Positions 34,845 through 46,436 of a stretch of DNA of 64,000 nucleotides are shown piece by piece; the stretch's first letter is position 1, and every line of letters begins with the position of its first letter. The stretch is from Lamellibrachia columna (taxonomy: Eukaryota; Annelida; Polychaeta; Sabellida; Siboglinidae): the NCBI GenBank assembly GCA_963662155.1, contig OY759264.1:17869142-17933141 (forward strand). Direction: 5' to 3'. Under the pieces are notes generated by a model. It was not told where the DNA came from, made no database searches, and saw only the letters and a program-made list of their open reading frames with translations. Both the position numbers and the translations under genes were made by a program.

Positions 34845-35080
34845 GCACGCCTTGTTGCGTATTCGCAGAAAGCGTCGTGTACGCCCTTCAATATAATGAG
34901 TCATACTAACGAAGAATAGCGGAATGAACAACTGAGCGATCGTAGAGGATCTGTGCCTCATTGACCCGTTGATTAAGTACAGGTATCTGACGGCAGGCAT
35001 GATAAAACTTGTATTCTGTGTTGTCCGTTTTTGCAGCAATATCCTGCTGAGAAATCGTGATTTAGTACCGCCTTGATAGT
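34845..35080 (+). pseudogene. PIF/Harbinger-like transposase N-terminal fragment
   Basis: Two frames together read 'LLRIRRKRRVRPSI' and, after stops and a frame change, 'AIVEDLCLIDPLIKYRYL' then 'FCVVRFCSNILLRNRDLVPP'. This resembles the beginning of HARBI1-type transposases (basic RRRR..VRP stretch, then a 'DP..YYR..RM' segment and an 'I...N.R..I.P' segment). No DDE catalytic block was recognised. Assignment rests on pattern memory and is tentative. Confidence 0.45.
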
Positions 35081-37261
35081 GAGTAATGGGAAGAAGAAGA
35101 AGATATAGCTCAGAAACAATTGTAATTGTTCATATTAAATAACATTAATTACTTTCTGGTAATACATGTGAAATAAAAGCATCCTTTCATTGCGCATACA
35201 CACATTCAACAAAATATATAACATTAATTAACATATTAGTAATTAATTAATCAACGTGCTACACTATTGTAACAGCTAGTGTGATTTTTACGTGTAATAA
35301 ATAAAACACAACAGTTTATACAGTTATTTAGCTTTCTTAAAGGGATGGAGTCGTCATAGAGTATTCAGTATCCTTGCCACAATAATTACGTAAAAACAGA
35401 AATGTATTATTACCATTATGGGACTACATCACTTTTCATTATCATTGCCATCTATGGCCAGTTATATGTAAAGAACTTCATGGACAAACTATCGTAAAAG
35501 TTCCTTATATTTATTTGAATGAAAAGGTCGCAAAGTAACAATGGTGTTTTAAAGCTGTCTGCAACTTGTTTATTTAAAATAATTCAGTCACGTACCTGTT
35601 GACACTTCATATGTATTGAATAGGAGAAATACCAATGATGTGGCTAATTGCGTATAACATGATCATTACACTTGCTATTATACAAGACCAGTAGACCTAG
35701 CATCACATCACAACATACATTTCTTTTGTCTGGAGGGGGTAATGTAGGTATACAGACACGTTTTCCCCGGATATAATGCCCCCACCTAAATGGCAACTAG
35801 GACTAAAAACCTCACATAACTACACAGGGTTTGATTTAAATCACTTAAACAAAATCATTGATTTATGGTTTTTTTAATCGCTGATTTATATGAATTTAAC
35901 ACAAATAATTGTTTACGAGCATTGAGATCAACAAAGTTTTTTAATACAAAAGCACAAAGTGCGCACTCTTGTAGTTGTATTGTCACCAGATACCCTGATA
36001 GTCAAATATTTTATGACATTGTGTATGTTGCGCTAGTCCATTTCTGAATGCAGTGAAGCCACACAAACTTGTCTTCAAGTCAGAAGCCCTGAGTTAAAGT
36101 CCACTTGTGCTAGTTGTTACCAATTCAATATGTTGACTCAAGTGAGACAGTCTGGGCTACAATTGTTTAATACTGTACCAGTTTGCAGTCTGGTTGGAGA
36201 CCCTTAAAGTACACAGAGCCCTGGACAGGTGCTAATCCACCCTCTCAGCAAACAATAATTATCACTGCTACAGCCACAGACACACAGCATGCTTTTCTTT
36301 CCAAGACAGATTATGCAACTACAGGGGGGTGAGGCCTTGTGGACATTGTCTAATGTCTTTATGTAAGCAACAATCATATGTACCCTCTGTTAAGACAAGT
36401 ACCCAAATCAATTTGAATAGAACACGTTTGAAAGAGTTTATAAATATAAACATTTATTATAAATGTCTATATACCAGATTTAAAAAAACTATTTAAATAT
36501 AAAAAAATCATGATTTTTTTCAACCCTGTAACTACACAAAAATACAACATACGGTATATGTAATAACCTTTATTTGCATTGTAAAAAATTACTTACACAT
36601 CTTTATTGTGGGGGGTGAGTGCTGAGTATGAGTACACCACTTGTACCATGGTAATCCGGCACAGGCTTTATACAATTTTCCTGTTATTGTTCCGATTAAC
36701 GCTTCATGTATATACCCCTATGTGGGTGCATGCAGAAATAAGGTAAATTGCTGTAAGAAATCCTTGCCAAAACCTACATAACAACACTATTTTGTAAGTA
36801 TTTACATCGTGTGGCTTTCTTCCGCGCACCGAGGGCCTCGGTCCGAGGCAGTTGCACAAAAGAAATTGTGTAGCATTTGCACGAACTGCCGTGACCTGCG
36901 CATAGCCGTTGAATCCACATTGAATGCACAGGATTGTGTGTTGCTGGATGCGAGTTGTGAATGTGTTATCAGTCATTCGATCAAGAAATGTGTATTCAGA
37001 CAAATCTGGTGATACTACAACTGCACATAGACACAGCATATACGTGAAAAGCTATACATGTGGTTTGGTTATTCATCAGTTTAGAATTATGAAAAAACTA
37101 AATATGTATTTGGTGTTCTCCAAAAATATGAACATGCATATAATTTAACTATTATTTGTAAATTATTTAAATGAACATGTTAATGTAAAGAGAGTACATT
37201 AAATTGTAAATTTATATAAATTGACTTAAAATTTCTATAAATTTACTTAATTAAATTAAAG
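35081..37261. other. Transposon interior, unassigned
   Basis: AT-rich, no convincing ORF. Overlapping ORFs on both strands at 36,704-37,039 could be remnants of a transposase but show no motif I can name. Confidence 0.35.
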
Positions 37262-37957
37262 TACTCTTTCCCTCCCTCCTTAAAGTTGCGCATGACATGC
37301 AATATCATCAGAATATTTTTTTATTACAAAAACAATAATCTTTGTTCACCAAACGACAGATAATTTAACCCATACATTCTTTTAAATTTAATTATATTAA
37401 CAATGACATGCAATGAGATGTCCCCTTGTAGTTGCGCATGCGCATAACATCTAATATCGACCATATAATTTTCATTCAAATAATATTTGCAACATCAAAT
37501 ATTTCATTAAATAAAATATGACGTTACGTTAGAAGTGACTTTAGTGCTCTACAAATGTTGCGTTTAATGTAAAAACTGGGGAGAATGTTTTAATTTTTTT
37601 GTAAAATTTCTTTGAAACATTTTTGGAGCCTATTTTTTTCTTCATTTTTTTTCATTGCACAATTGTATGCCCAATACACACAAACACCGCCTTCGCAGTT
37701 CTGATGGCACCGAGGCGTGACTAATGTGTAAATCGCACACGCACCGTGTTTATCAAGCAATCGGTTCCGCTGTTTTGATGTGTAAAACTGATTAAAAGTG
37801 GCCTAAAACACAATATTTTTAAAGAATATATGAACTGTTTTACTGGAACATATGCGGAATGATGTAAGGAACACATTCAGGTATAAACATGCTGGAAAAA
37901 CCATCGGCATAAAGCCCTAATAATTTAGGCCAGTTAAGTAAACAATTACCCAATGCC
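37262..37957 (-). repeat. Right terminal inverted repeat
   Basis: Inverted copy of the left end; ends at 'ggccagttaagtaaacaatta' near 37,950. It lacks the internal duplication found in the left repeat. Confidence 0.8.
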
Positions 37958-39346
37958 ATAATATGGCATTGATGTAGCTCGCAGCCAAATAGGTCCCTTC
38001 ATAAATGTAACGCGAATAACCAAAATAGCTCATTTTACCTCTCTGTACCGGTTATTTTCCCTTACTGATATATAGGTCAATCCGTGTCAAATCAACTAAT
38101 TTTCAGGAAATTTCAAAAGTTGATGCCTCAAAATTTTCTTAAATTTTAACCGATGATTAATAGCTATACCTGAGCACTTCAACTAAAGAAATAAGCATTT
38201 ACATGCAAATGGTGTCTGTAATGTGAAAGTGTCCAAAAACCCACCCACTATTTTGATCTCTTTTCAGGTACTTCTAACTTGAGAAGTTTACAGGCTACAA
38301 ATCTGAAATGTGCAGAATATGTAGACATATTGGTACAGGTTATCCATGCAAAATTCAAAAATGATAGAAAAATGAAATTTTAACAAAATTGCGAGGATTT
38401 CAGCAGTTGGTATTTCATTGTTGCGTTACAATTCAGTGTCCAAATTGCTACCATCTATTGGCAGGGATACTGGAAATAACCTATTAGTTCAGTAGGCTTC
38501 TAGTTGCTATACTTTCAGAATAATTCAGCCTTAAACTTTCACTTTTGCTATATTTTACAAATTTCAGCACCCAACATGAGAATGTGGGATTAATCCTGAC
38601 CACCATTTTTTAATGTGCACAGTCCTTTATTAGGTAAACAACATTAACATTTCAGGATGGTGTTCTGTCTCATTTAATTTAAAAAAGTGAAAGTCATGTC
38701 TTTAATTTCTCCCAAATTGGCAAAAGATATCCAAAATAAATGTGACAGGTATACGCCATTGTGAAATTTTAATTGTCACCATATTTATTCAGAAGAAGAT
38801 TAGCAGTTAGGCAGCTGGCAATTCTTGGCACTGTCCTTTGTGAGTGCAACAAAGACATGTTATGGCTGATGAATGACTCTTCCTTGCTCTTTACACTATG
38901 CTTGAGTTAACAGACAAATGGACAATGGCCTGAATTTGCAACTAGTACACATTTTTCTGACCTGAGCACTTCTTTATGGCTTCAGGGGCATTAAATTTGC
39001 AGAAACTAAACTGTCAGTTTTTGAAAAAAATTATCTCATCTGCTGAATGCACCTCACTTTGCAACTTCAATTCTAATTAAAAAAAAGTCTTAATTGTTTT
39101 AGTTCAGATTTACATTTGTTCATGAAGTGTAGAAATAAAAATGAGACTAATCTTAATTATACCATGCTCAAATGTGCCTTTTTCGTCATTCTTTGGTGTG
39201 TGCCATTTTTGTATACATGTGCCTATCTGTGGGGAAATCCATATAACGCATATGTAATTGTAATTGAAACAGGACTAGTGTACCAGTAATTAAGATGAAA
39301 AACAAAATGTAATTGATTTGATTTTGTGTAATTGTATGCAGACTTG

Positions 39347-39349
<3 letters not shown>
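37958..39349. other. No feature recognised
   Basis: AT-rich non-coding sequence, presumably intronic to the helicase relic. Confidence 0.4.

Positions 39350-39409
<60 letters not shown>
39350..39409. repeat. (TA)n microsatellite
   Basis: About 58 bp of TA repeats. Confidence 0.95.
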
Positions 39410-39411
<2 letters not shown>

Positions 39412-39619
39412 TATAAAAATATTAACATGGTATTATAAACACGCACTCACTGCATATGCAATAACAGCTGCACAGTGAATTTGTACTTGTCCAGTGACAA
39501 AAGCAACTACTGTGTCAATAGTTTTTGTCTGCTTATTGACATTATACTTCAGCCAGCAGCCTAGATACCGATATATTATTTTAATAGCATCTTCTGAATA
39601 TGAAAAATTTATCTTTCAG

Positions 39620-39743
39620 AGATAAGGGAAAGGGTGAAACAGGGGGACTTTCCAGTTATGCTACTGAGTCCTGTTTGCAGGACAGTGGAGAGACTATAAT
39701 ATTATACAATTGTAGTTGATGAGGCTCACTGCATTACCGAATG
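39620..39743 (+). pseudogene. RecQ-like helicase exon: motif II DEAHC
   Basis: Bounded by acceptor 'atctttcag' and donor 'gtaatt', this 124-nt segment reads 'IRERVKQGDFPVMLLSPV', a stop codon (TAA at about 39,694), then 'YYTIVVDEAHCITEW'. DEAHC followed by I-x-E-W is the Walker B motif of RecQ helicases. The in-frame stop marks a pseudogene. It is on the same strand as, and downstream of, the motif I fragment at 33.3 kb, in the right order. Confidence 0.75.
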
Positions 39744-42299
39744 GTAATTGAAACTTTCATAATTATATCAGAAGTATCATACTACCATTTGCTTGAACTA
39801 CAATGTATTAACAAAAACACTGACATTACATTGATATAACTACTAAATGGGATATTACTGTCATGATATAGAACTTTAGTTCCACAACTTACAATTAAAA
39901 GCAGATGCAACATATTAAGGGTGGCCCATGTATAGACACATTCCAAACTTGGCGTTGTGTTTGTGCACATGAATGTGTATCGTGTGTGATGCTTATTAAC
40001 ACTGATGCGAAGTTGCACTGAGAACTTGATTTTCAATGAAGATCATTCACGAATCATAACCCCTGTAATGAGTGGATGCCATACACCTTCCTCCCTGTGC
40101 AATACTACACAGACAATTATGAAATAAGCATAACAATTATGGCAAGTATTACTTAATAACAAGATCTGTTTTTAATAATTTAATTCCTGTGTGCCACCAA
40201 CTTAACACATTGGGCACTTGTTATGTTGTACACACATAAAATATGATACATTATGATGTTCTGATGTAAAACAATACACATGAATAATAATATTGCTCAA
40301 CATGCCTAATTAAATAAGAAATAACAATGGATCAGTATTTGCCCTCCACAAAACAACAATGTAGCAACTGAAACCCATTTCACAAATATATATATTTACT
40401 AACAATCATAGGCCCTGTAACAGGGTATGGTGGCAGTTGCACCCAGGGATATATCAAGGGCAGATGAGCAACTTTTTTGGCTTCTCCAAATAATAGTGGT
40501 GTACATGTGGCATTGTTGTTCGAAAATTCGCCTTAGTTTCCTGCTGAACGTGACTTCAACTCACAATATTGTCATGCCCCACCAAAGCACAAAATACACT
40601 TCAGTTACCTATGCCAGCGCTAGTCAATTTACTATGCCAATGCTAACAACACAGCTAATTTAAAACATGTCATTAACTTCAAAATTCTACGACTGTGACA
40701 AGGCTGCTTTTAAAGTAGCCAATTATTAATGGTGGCCAATTCGTGCATGTGCACATTATGTATTTTGTTTCATTAAATTACATTATAAACATGTTTTGGT
40801 TGTCTACTGTCTGCAACACACATAAGTTTCAATCAGTCAGGTCTAGTTTGGGCTGATTGTACACAATTTGTAAATTTATCACACTGACCTGCGACAATGA
40901 ACAATATTGATATCCATCAATATTGATATCCATCTGTTACACAATGTAACACTGGGTACTAAAACTAAAGTTCGAGTTACTTCCTATAACCATACCTTGT
41001 AGTAAATATGCAAATGGTAATAACTAATAATTTTATTATTTTACATTCCTAACTGCTAGTGTCACATTGTAAACTGGATAGAAATGATTCCTTGACCATA
41101 CCTTGTAGTAAATATGCATACAGTAGTAAATAATACACATCAGTTGCAAAATCACAGACAATTATCAATCAAAAATGTTGTATCATTGTAGCGCCAGTGA
41201 CTTCCGTGAAGATTATGCGCTGCAACAGCTACTCCAGCCAAGAGGATTGACATCCAGAATGAACTTTGCATGACAGCTTCACTAAAAATATTTTGGTATG
41301 TCTAGATCAGGCTGTGAAATCCACACATTACACCTGCATGGATTTACGAAACGGTGAACTGTGAATATGTGTACACTTAGCCGACAATGTCATATAGACT
41401 TATGAACTTTGCTGCATTGAGCCTACAATGTCCTGTGAACATTGACATGGGTTGGATATATGAAACAGTGAACTGTTAATATTGCTGCAGTGTACTATAT
41501 GATCTTCCTTATAATTCCTTTCATGACGGGCTGATGCCAACTTTGCGTGTTGTCTTTTTCCATGTCTTCATATCAGCCTACAGTGAACAATCAATAAACA
41601 TTACCTCACATTACTTCATGTTGAAGTACAGGATATATTTCATGACAGTGAAATATGAATATTGATGTACTGTGCCTGCAGTGTACTGTAAACCAGTTTT
41701 GACATTGGACTATAAATATTGTTACATTATGCATGCAGGAAATTACAAAGCTCTCATAATGTATAATAAATTGTGTTTTTTCAAACAATTATTTCCCTAT
41801 GCAAGAATATATTGGTGTTCTTTATAATTATACAGTAAACACTACAGATTTTATGAATATGTTAGCTTCAACATATTTTGTCTGTCATGTATCTGGTTTG
41901 TTGATGTTCTAATATGTAGTGTGTTAATTGTAATATCCGCAGTCGGTTTAATTAAAAAGTGAAAAATTTTGCTAAAATCATCGAAAGAATTGACTTTAAT
42001 TGTTCGTTCTTGGTGGCTGTGCCGATTCTATAGAATGCTTTGTCTCACGTAGTCAGGAATGCAGACTCATTTGTTCTGGCAGGCAACTTTGTTATTCCAG
42101 TAACATTTTAGCTATACATTTTATTTGTGTATTTGATGTTTTATAAACTTAACTTATTCTACCTATTTATTTAACTAATTTAAGCACCTTATTTATTTTA
42201 GTTATTTAACCTGTTAGCTCATTTAATTTATTCTTTTTATCTGTTTTAGCTCATTTTAATGTATTTTACTTATATATGTACAACTGTAACGCCTTTGAG
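39744..42299. other. Non-coding; degenerate repeats at 41,330-41,760
   Basis: No gene seen. The phrase 'accataccttgtagtaaatatgca' occurs twice (40,990 and 41,096), and from 41,330 to 41,760 imperfect repeats of 'acagtgaactgtgaatattg' and 'ctgcagtgtact' recur at irregular spacing. No further helicase motifs were found. Confidence 0.4.
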
Positions 42300-42720
42300 C
42301 AGGTGTTGTAAATCTTGTAAGGCTCAAAATAGTGGATATTCAAAATGGTAAACACTGTGTGAATCAATGCTGATCATGGGCGTGACTTCCATCCTCTCGC
42401 CGATCACATGATAAAGTTATGAAATTTCACCAAAGGTGAAAACTGTGATTTTTCAGCATTTCGATTTTCACTTATAGGTGCCTCCTCAAAGGTGCCCAAA
42501 TTATGATCGTACCTCCTTCAAATTAATTTGGCAAAAAAACAAACTAGTATCCACTGCAATATGCTAGTTCGTTTGTGCAAATGAACTGGATTTACGATAG
42601 GCTAAATCAGTTGAAGGTGCAGTTGTAATGTTTGTTGAAGCATTAAGTAAGTTAATAGTGGAGTCATAGTGGATACTAGGTAGGCTTGAATTTTTGCAAA
42701 ATGAACTTGAAATAAAACAA
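42300..42720 (-). repeat. Dispersed repeat, inverted partner of 22,500-22,745
   Basis: Reverse-complement match to the left copy over 'aaaatagtggat', 'gatcatgggcgtgacttcc', 'gccgatcacatga' and 'catttcgattttcac', continuing after about 100 bp of extra sequence through 'aagcattaagtaag' and 'actaggtaggctt'. Identity about 80% in the core by eye. Confidence 0.7.
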
Positions 42721-42897
42721 CAACAAAATTTAATTGAGGAGGCATCTTTAATTATACATAATTCTGTCTCCAAAATATCACATTGTAGTAAAGTTAATTG
42801 TGTACACCATTTCCCCAGTACATTTACGAACACCACTGTCCTGCATAATTATTTATGGCTAAAATAGGTAATTTATCAATGTATATAATGTCAATGG

Positions 42898-43192
42898 AGG
42901 TCAAATAATCAGGTCACTGTAAGGTCAGTAGTATAGTCATCAATTACAGCCTCTATTGACATGACAGCACCACAATTCATACTTAATTAAAAATAAATAG
43001 ACCATTAATACACGTAATTAGGTCATTAATGGATATTAAGGTCAATGTATATATACATTCTACTTTACACTCCTCCCTCCGCTTACTGATCTCATGTCAT
43101 ACGTAATTACTTAATTAGGGCATTTTTAACATAAATAGGTCAACGCCAATGGTCATTGCGAGGTCATGTCAAATTCACACATTATTAGGTCA
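42898..43192 (+). promoter_or_regulatory. Cluster of AGGTCA half-sites including a perfect DR5
   Basis: The nuclear-receptor half-site AGGTCA occurs eight times on the + strand (about 42,898, 42,911, 42,922, 43,018, 43,039, 43,134, 43,159, 43,186). The pair at 42,911 and 42,922 is a perfect direct repeat with a five-base spacer, the classical retinoic-acid-receptor arrangement. No adjacent gene was recognised, so this may equally be a decayed tandem repeat with an AGGTCA core. Confidence 0.35.
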
Positions 43193-44779
43193 ACATCTTA
43201 AGGTCTTAAAACTTTATTCAACCTCAATATCTTCATTAGTACACATTATGCCGTTTGCTCTTACATTCAGATCACAACACAAGAAACGGACTCCTAGACC
43301 TAGTGTAAACAAAAATGCCACTTTTTATGACACTAAAAAGTTTAATAACTTCGCAAATAAATATTTAAAAAATAAAAACGGTTATAAACTGCATAGCATG
43401 CTTTATCACACAGAAGTGTTTAAATGATTATAGAACAATTTTGATGTTTTTTATAATACATTTTCTTTACTTTAGATTGTCACTTACATGCAACGCACAA
43501 ATCGGCTGTTTCTACAGCCACTCCGGGTATGTGAACCTTTATTTGCGTCTCCATTTGACACACATCCTGTCTAAAAAAAGGACAGAACTATTGAGAAAAC
43601 TCAGATAATAAGATAAGACCAGAACTGGTCACAAGATCACGAAAATGCAGCAATACATCAGATTACTTCAAGTATTGATGACACCATTATTTTTTAGTAT
43701 ACCAGTGGTGCCATCTGACGATGGTAACAGTCAAAATATGCTTTTGTTGCCAGATGATCTTCTCGGCGGATTCACGAAGCCGAGAGAGAGTCGGATAAGC
43801 GAGACTAACTCAACCCACATGCAGCCTGCCAAAATGGTGGCCGTTTTCTTCGATCGTACATAAATATCCAAATTAATAGGGTCCTTTTCTGTCCAGTGTT
43901 GCTTTGAGGGGTGGGTAAATATGGCGCAAAAACGGCGTCTTTCAAACCCAACAGAATGGTGTTTAATCAGTCTCTCTCTGAACTCTGTGAAAAACATACC
44001 AAACCTGGTGCTTCCTTCTCCTTGTGCCTGTGGTACCACAAGCACCTCACCAATCTGAGTGATGTTTGTTAGATGGAGTACATCTCACAAAAGCTGGGAT
44101 GAAGAAATAGTACTTCTCAGTCAGGCAAGGATTTGAGACAAATCTAGGGTTTATTTGTGGTGTGTAAAATGCTACGTGAGAGTTCAGATTGAGCCTATTT
44201 GAGCGCTCAGCTTGTATATTGTTTAAGGGGTACCCTTCTTAAGTCCACCCTCACCATTTGGGGCTGTTGTAGCTATTGTTTAGGTTAACATAATCACAAC
44301 TTTCATATGTACATATTATTATGTACAATACCTGAAGGAATTATGTATGCAATTCTGTCTGGGTTGGCATTCTTTATGCTTCTTGTGCTTCAAATACTGG
44401 TTGTAAGGCCAGGTCTGTCTGTTGGGTTGACATCATTTTTATAGGTTGGCATCGTTTTTATGTGTCCTGTGCTTCAAACACTAGCTGTAAGGCCAGTTGT
44501 TTCAAATTCCAAAGTGTAGACGACTTTCAAATTTTATTGAGGTCATAGACATAGTGAAGTCGATATACTTCCATATATTATAATTTTAGGTCATGGGTAT
44601 GTTTGGTTTGTGGCTGTCGTATATAGGTGGATGGGTATGTACGAAACATAGATGTGATTGTACATATGATGCATGGGTTACATGGGATAAATAAACATAA
44701 CAAATATAATAAATAAACAATTACACTGATTAAATATATAATGTGTTGTATACAAGCCATGCTTATTATGGTAAGTTAC
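43193..44779. other. Non-coding; one Lys/Asn-rich small ORF
   Basis: A 59-codon frame from the ATG at 43,248 to 43,427 begins MPFALTFRSQHKKR and is Lys/Asn rich. I do not recognise it. The rest shows no gene; GC content rises near 43,700-44,040 without a convincing product. Confidence 0.3.
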
Positions 44780-44919
44780 AAAATTTATTGCAATTATGCG
44801 ACCTTGTTCAACCAGGCCAAATTTTACAATAATGTGTCGGACATTGCTCCATATGGTTACTGGTCCAAGGGAGGGGTGCGTAAGTCTGGTCTCTCGAAAG
44901 CATCCCTCTTGTAACTTCC

Positions 44920-45390
44920 CGTCGACAAGGTGCTCTCAGTGTAGCACTTGTTTTATTTACCTTGTCTTAGGGGATTATATGGCGGAAGGGGGGGCACGGC
45001 CAGTCACGTGACTTGTTCTGCACTGATGCTGCCATCTGGTGTGTTACAGGGGATGCTCGATGTTGTCCCCTGGTAATTTACATGTTGACATGGTGGTGTA
45101 GCAATACCTACTTAGGCCCTTCAGTGGCTGTGCGTGTCGACGCTTGTTCGTACAAGTTGCTTAATGTGGCTGGGGCTAGTGGGGGAGGCAGGCATGGCTG
45201 CATGTTTGTGTTCAGCACCATGTCTGTTGTCCCGTTTGTCTCCCCAGCATGTCCTCCTCATAACTTCTCGCCGGCAAGGTGTCTTTCAATGTAGCCCTTG
45301 TTCTGCCTACCTTACAGCTGGTCGGTGCGGTGAAATAGTTAGGCAGTGGAGGGCGGGAAGGCGGGGGACACCTGCCAGTCATTGACTGGC
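44920..45390 (+). repeat. Imperfect direct repeat upstream of gag-like ORF
   Basis: A block at 44,918-45,013 ('cttcccgtcgacaaggtg', 'gtagcacttgtt', 'ggcggaagggggg', 'ccagtca') recurs in diverged form at 45,262-45,385 ('cttctcgccggcaaggtg', 'gtagcccttgtt', 'gggaaggcggggg', 'ccagtcattga'). They could be part of the terminal or split repeats of the retroelement whose gag-like ORF follows. Confidence 0.45.
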
Positions 45391-45433
45391 CGGAGTTGGA
45401 TTGCGCTTTTGCTGCACCCTAGTGTTTTGCAGG

Positions 45434-45983
45434 ATGTCCAAATCTGCATCCATGCGTTCGAAGGCGGCAGCCTCCGCCTCTGACTGCAGATTTGTTGTCT
45501 ACCAGGGTGGAGGGGCCCTTCGAGCTGCGACTGGATGCCCAAGGTCAGCGCATCTGGCAGGCCCTAGATGTCGCCATCAGCTCAGGCCCTGCTGCACCCA
45601 CGACTATGTCAGTGACGGCTCCGACAGGGAGCACTTCTGCGAGCAGCATTGCGTCTGAGAGGAAGAGGTGTCGATCGAAGAGTGGCCGATGCTCCCACTC
45701 ATCTCGGTCGAAGAGTAGCCAACACGTGTCTCGGTCAGAGAGTGGCCAACGCTCATCTCGGTTGAAGAGGAGCCGGCACTCCCATTTGTCTTCTTGCAGC
45801 TCCATTAGCTGTGGGAGTAAATCGGAGAAGCAAGACCACCTCGAGGCCATCTTCGAGGAGAGGGCACGCAAGGCGGCAATGCGCATGCAAGGTGAGTCTT
45901 ATTCCCCGGAGTACGGGGCTCTGGGACAGGGCATCTGCCAGGCTGTGAAACAGAAGGTGGTCGCAGGTGAGTGTTCCCCTTAG
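45434..45983 (+). CDS. Ser/Arg-rich gag-like ORF, partial retroelement
   Basis: GC-rich region unlike its neighbours. One frame starts MSKSASMRSKAAASASDC (45,434) and after a shift continues in the ORF 45,492-45,983 with 'FELRLDAQGQRIWQALDVA', a long run of SRSK/SSRSKSSQ-type residues, and 'DHLEAIFEERARKAAMRMQ'. Ser/Arg-rich basic proteins of this kind occur as gag of DIRS/Ngaro-group elements, but I saw no diagnostic motif, so the family is a guess. A host SR-type protein is the alternative, made less likely by the decayed continuation downstream. Confidence 0.4.
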
Positions 45984-46436
45984 ATGGTTGCGTAGACAAT
46001 ATGCCATTGACATAAACTACGATCCGAAGCACCCTCCTCAAGACAAGTCCAAGGAAATGGTCGCAGTGTCGGACATAAAAGAGTGGACCTGGTTCTGTTA
46101 GATTCATCAAGCCATCCACCTTAAAGCTTTCCCCAAGGAGAGCTATAGTATGGCCACATACATGTATTACATCCTGCAGATAGCCGAGAGGAAGGGAAGG
46201 TTTGATGTAGCTTTCGAGTATGATGGCCAGCACCGCATCCGGCCAGCAGAATACCTTCTCCCATGGGAGTTTTCCGCTATGACTTTTACAGCGAGTGTAA
46301 GGCCCACATCAAACAGAAGTATAAGAAACAGCCCTTTCGTCCCAGCGATCATCGCCTTGAGTATGCCACTCAAAACCTACACAAAGCACTGCCAAACCCT
46401 TTCATGCAAAAGTGCCAGTAATTAAATCTAGCCCGT
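45984..46436 (+). pseudogene. Continuation of the gag-like element (frameshifted)
   Basis: One frame reads 'MVAVSDIKEWTWFC', a stop at 46,099, then 'IHQAIHLKAFPKESYSMATY' and 'IAERKGRFDVAFEYDGQHRI'. Another frame from 46,262 continues 'GVFRYDFYSECKAHIKQKYK' and ends 'NPFMQKCQ' at 46,422. The two frames together look like one protein broken by a stop and a one-base shift. No RT or recombinase follows. Confidence 0.4.

Larger units (their letters stand above)
33914..37957 (+). mobile_element. 4-kb DNA transposon with long terminal inverted repeats
   Basis: The left end (33,914-34,745) and right end (37,262-37,957) are inverted copies of each other of about 0.7-0.8 kb with roughly 90% agreement by eye, for example 'acttaactggcctaaattattagggctttatgcc' at the left and its complement at the right. 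The centre contains a decayed PIF/Harbinger-like transposase fragment. A third terminal copy lies at 63,150-63,692. Target-site duplication not identified. It sits between two helicase fragments, so it inserted into that gene's intron or the gene decayed around it. Confidence 0.75.

Noticed and set aside
36704..37039. Overlapping ORFs on both strands inside the long-TIR transposon
   Set aside because: I tried to fit them to the catalytic block of Harbinger transposases and found no convincing DDE residues.
39223..39411. ORFs of YIYIYI repeats (also at 55,284-55,530)
   Set aside because: Translations of (TA)n microsatellites.
22500..42720. Reading the inverted repeat pair as the termini of one 20 kb Polinton
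   Set aside because: The interior contains a host kinase exon, a DIRS relic and a second transposon, and no other Polinton genes; the copies also differ by a 100-bp insertion.
43248..43427. Lys/Asn-rich 59-codon ORF
   Set aside because: Composition recalls the polymerase region, but no motif or neighbour supports a gene.
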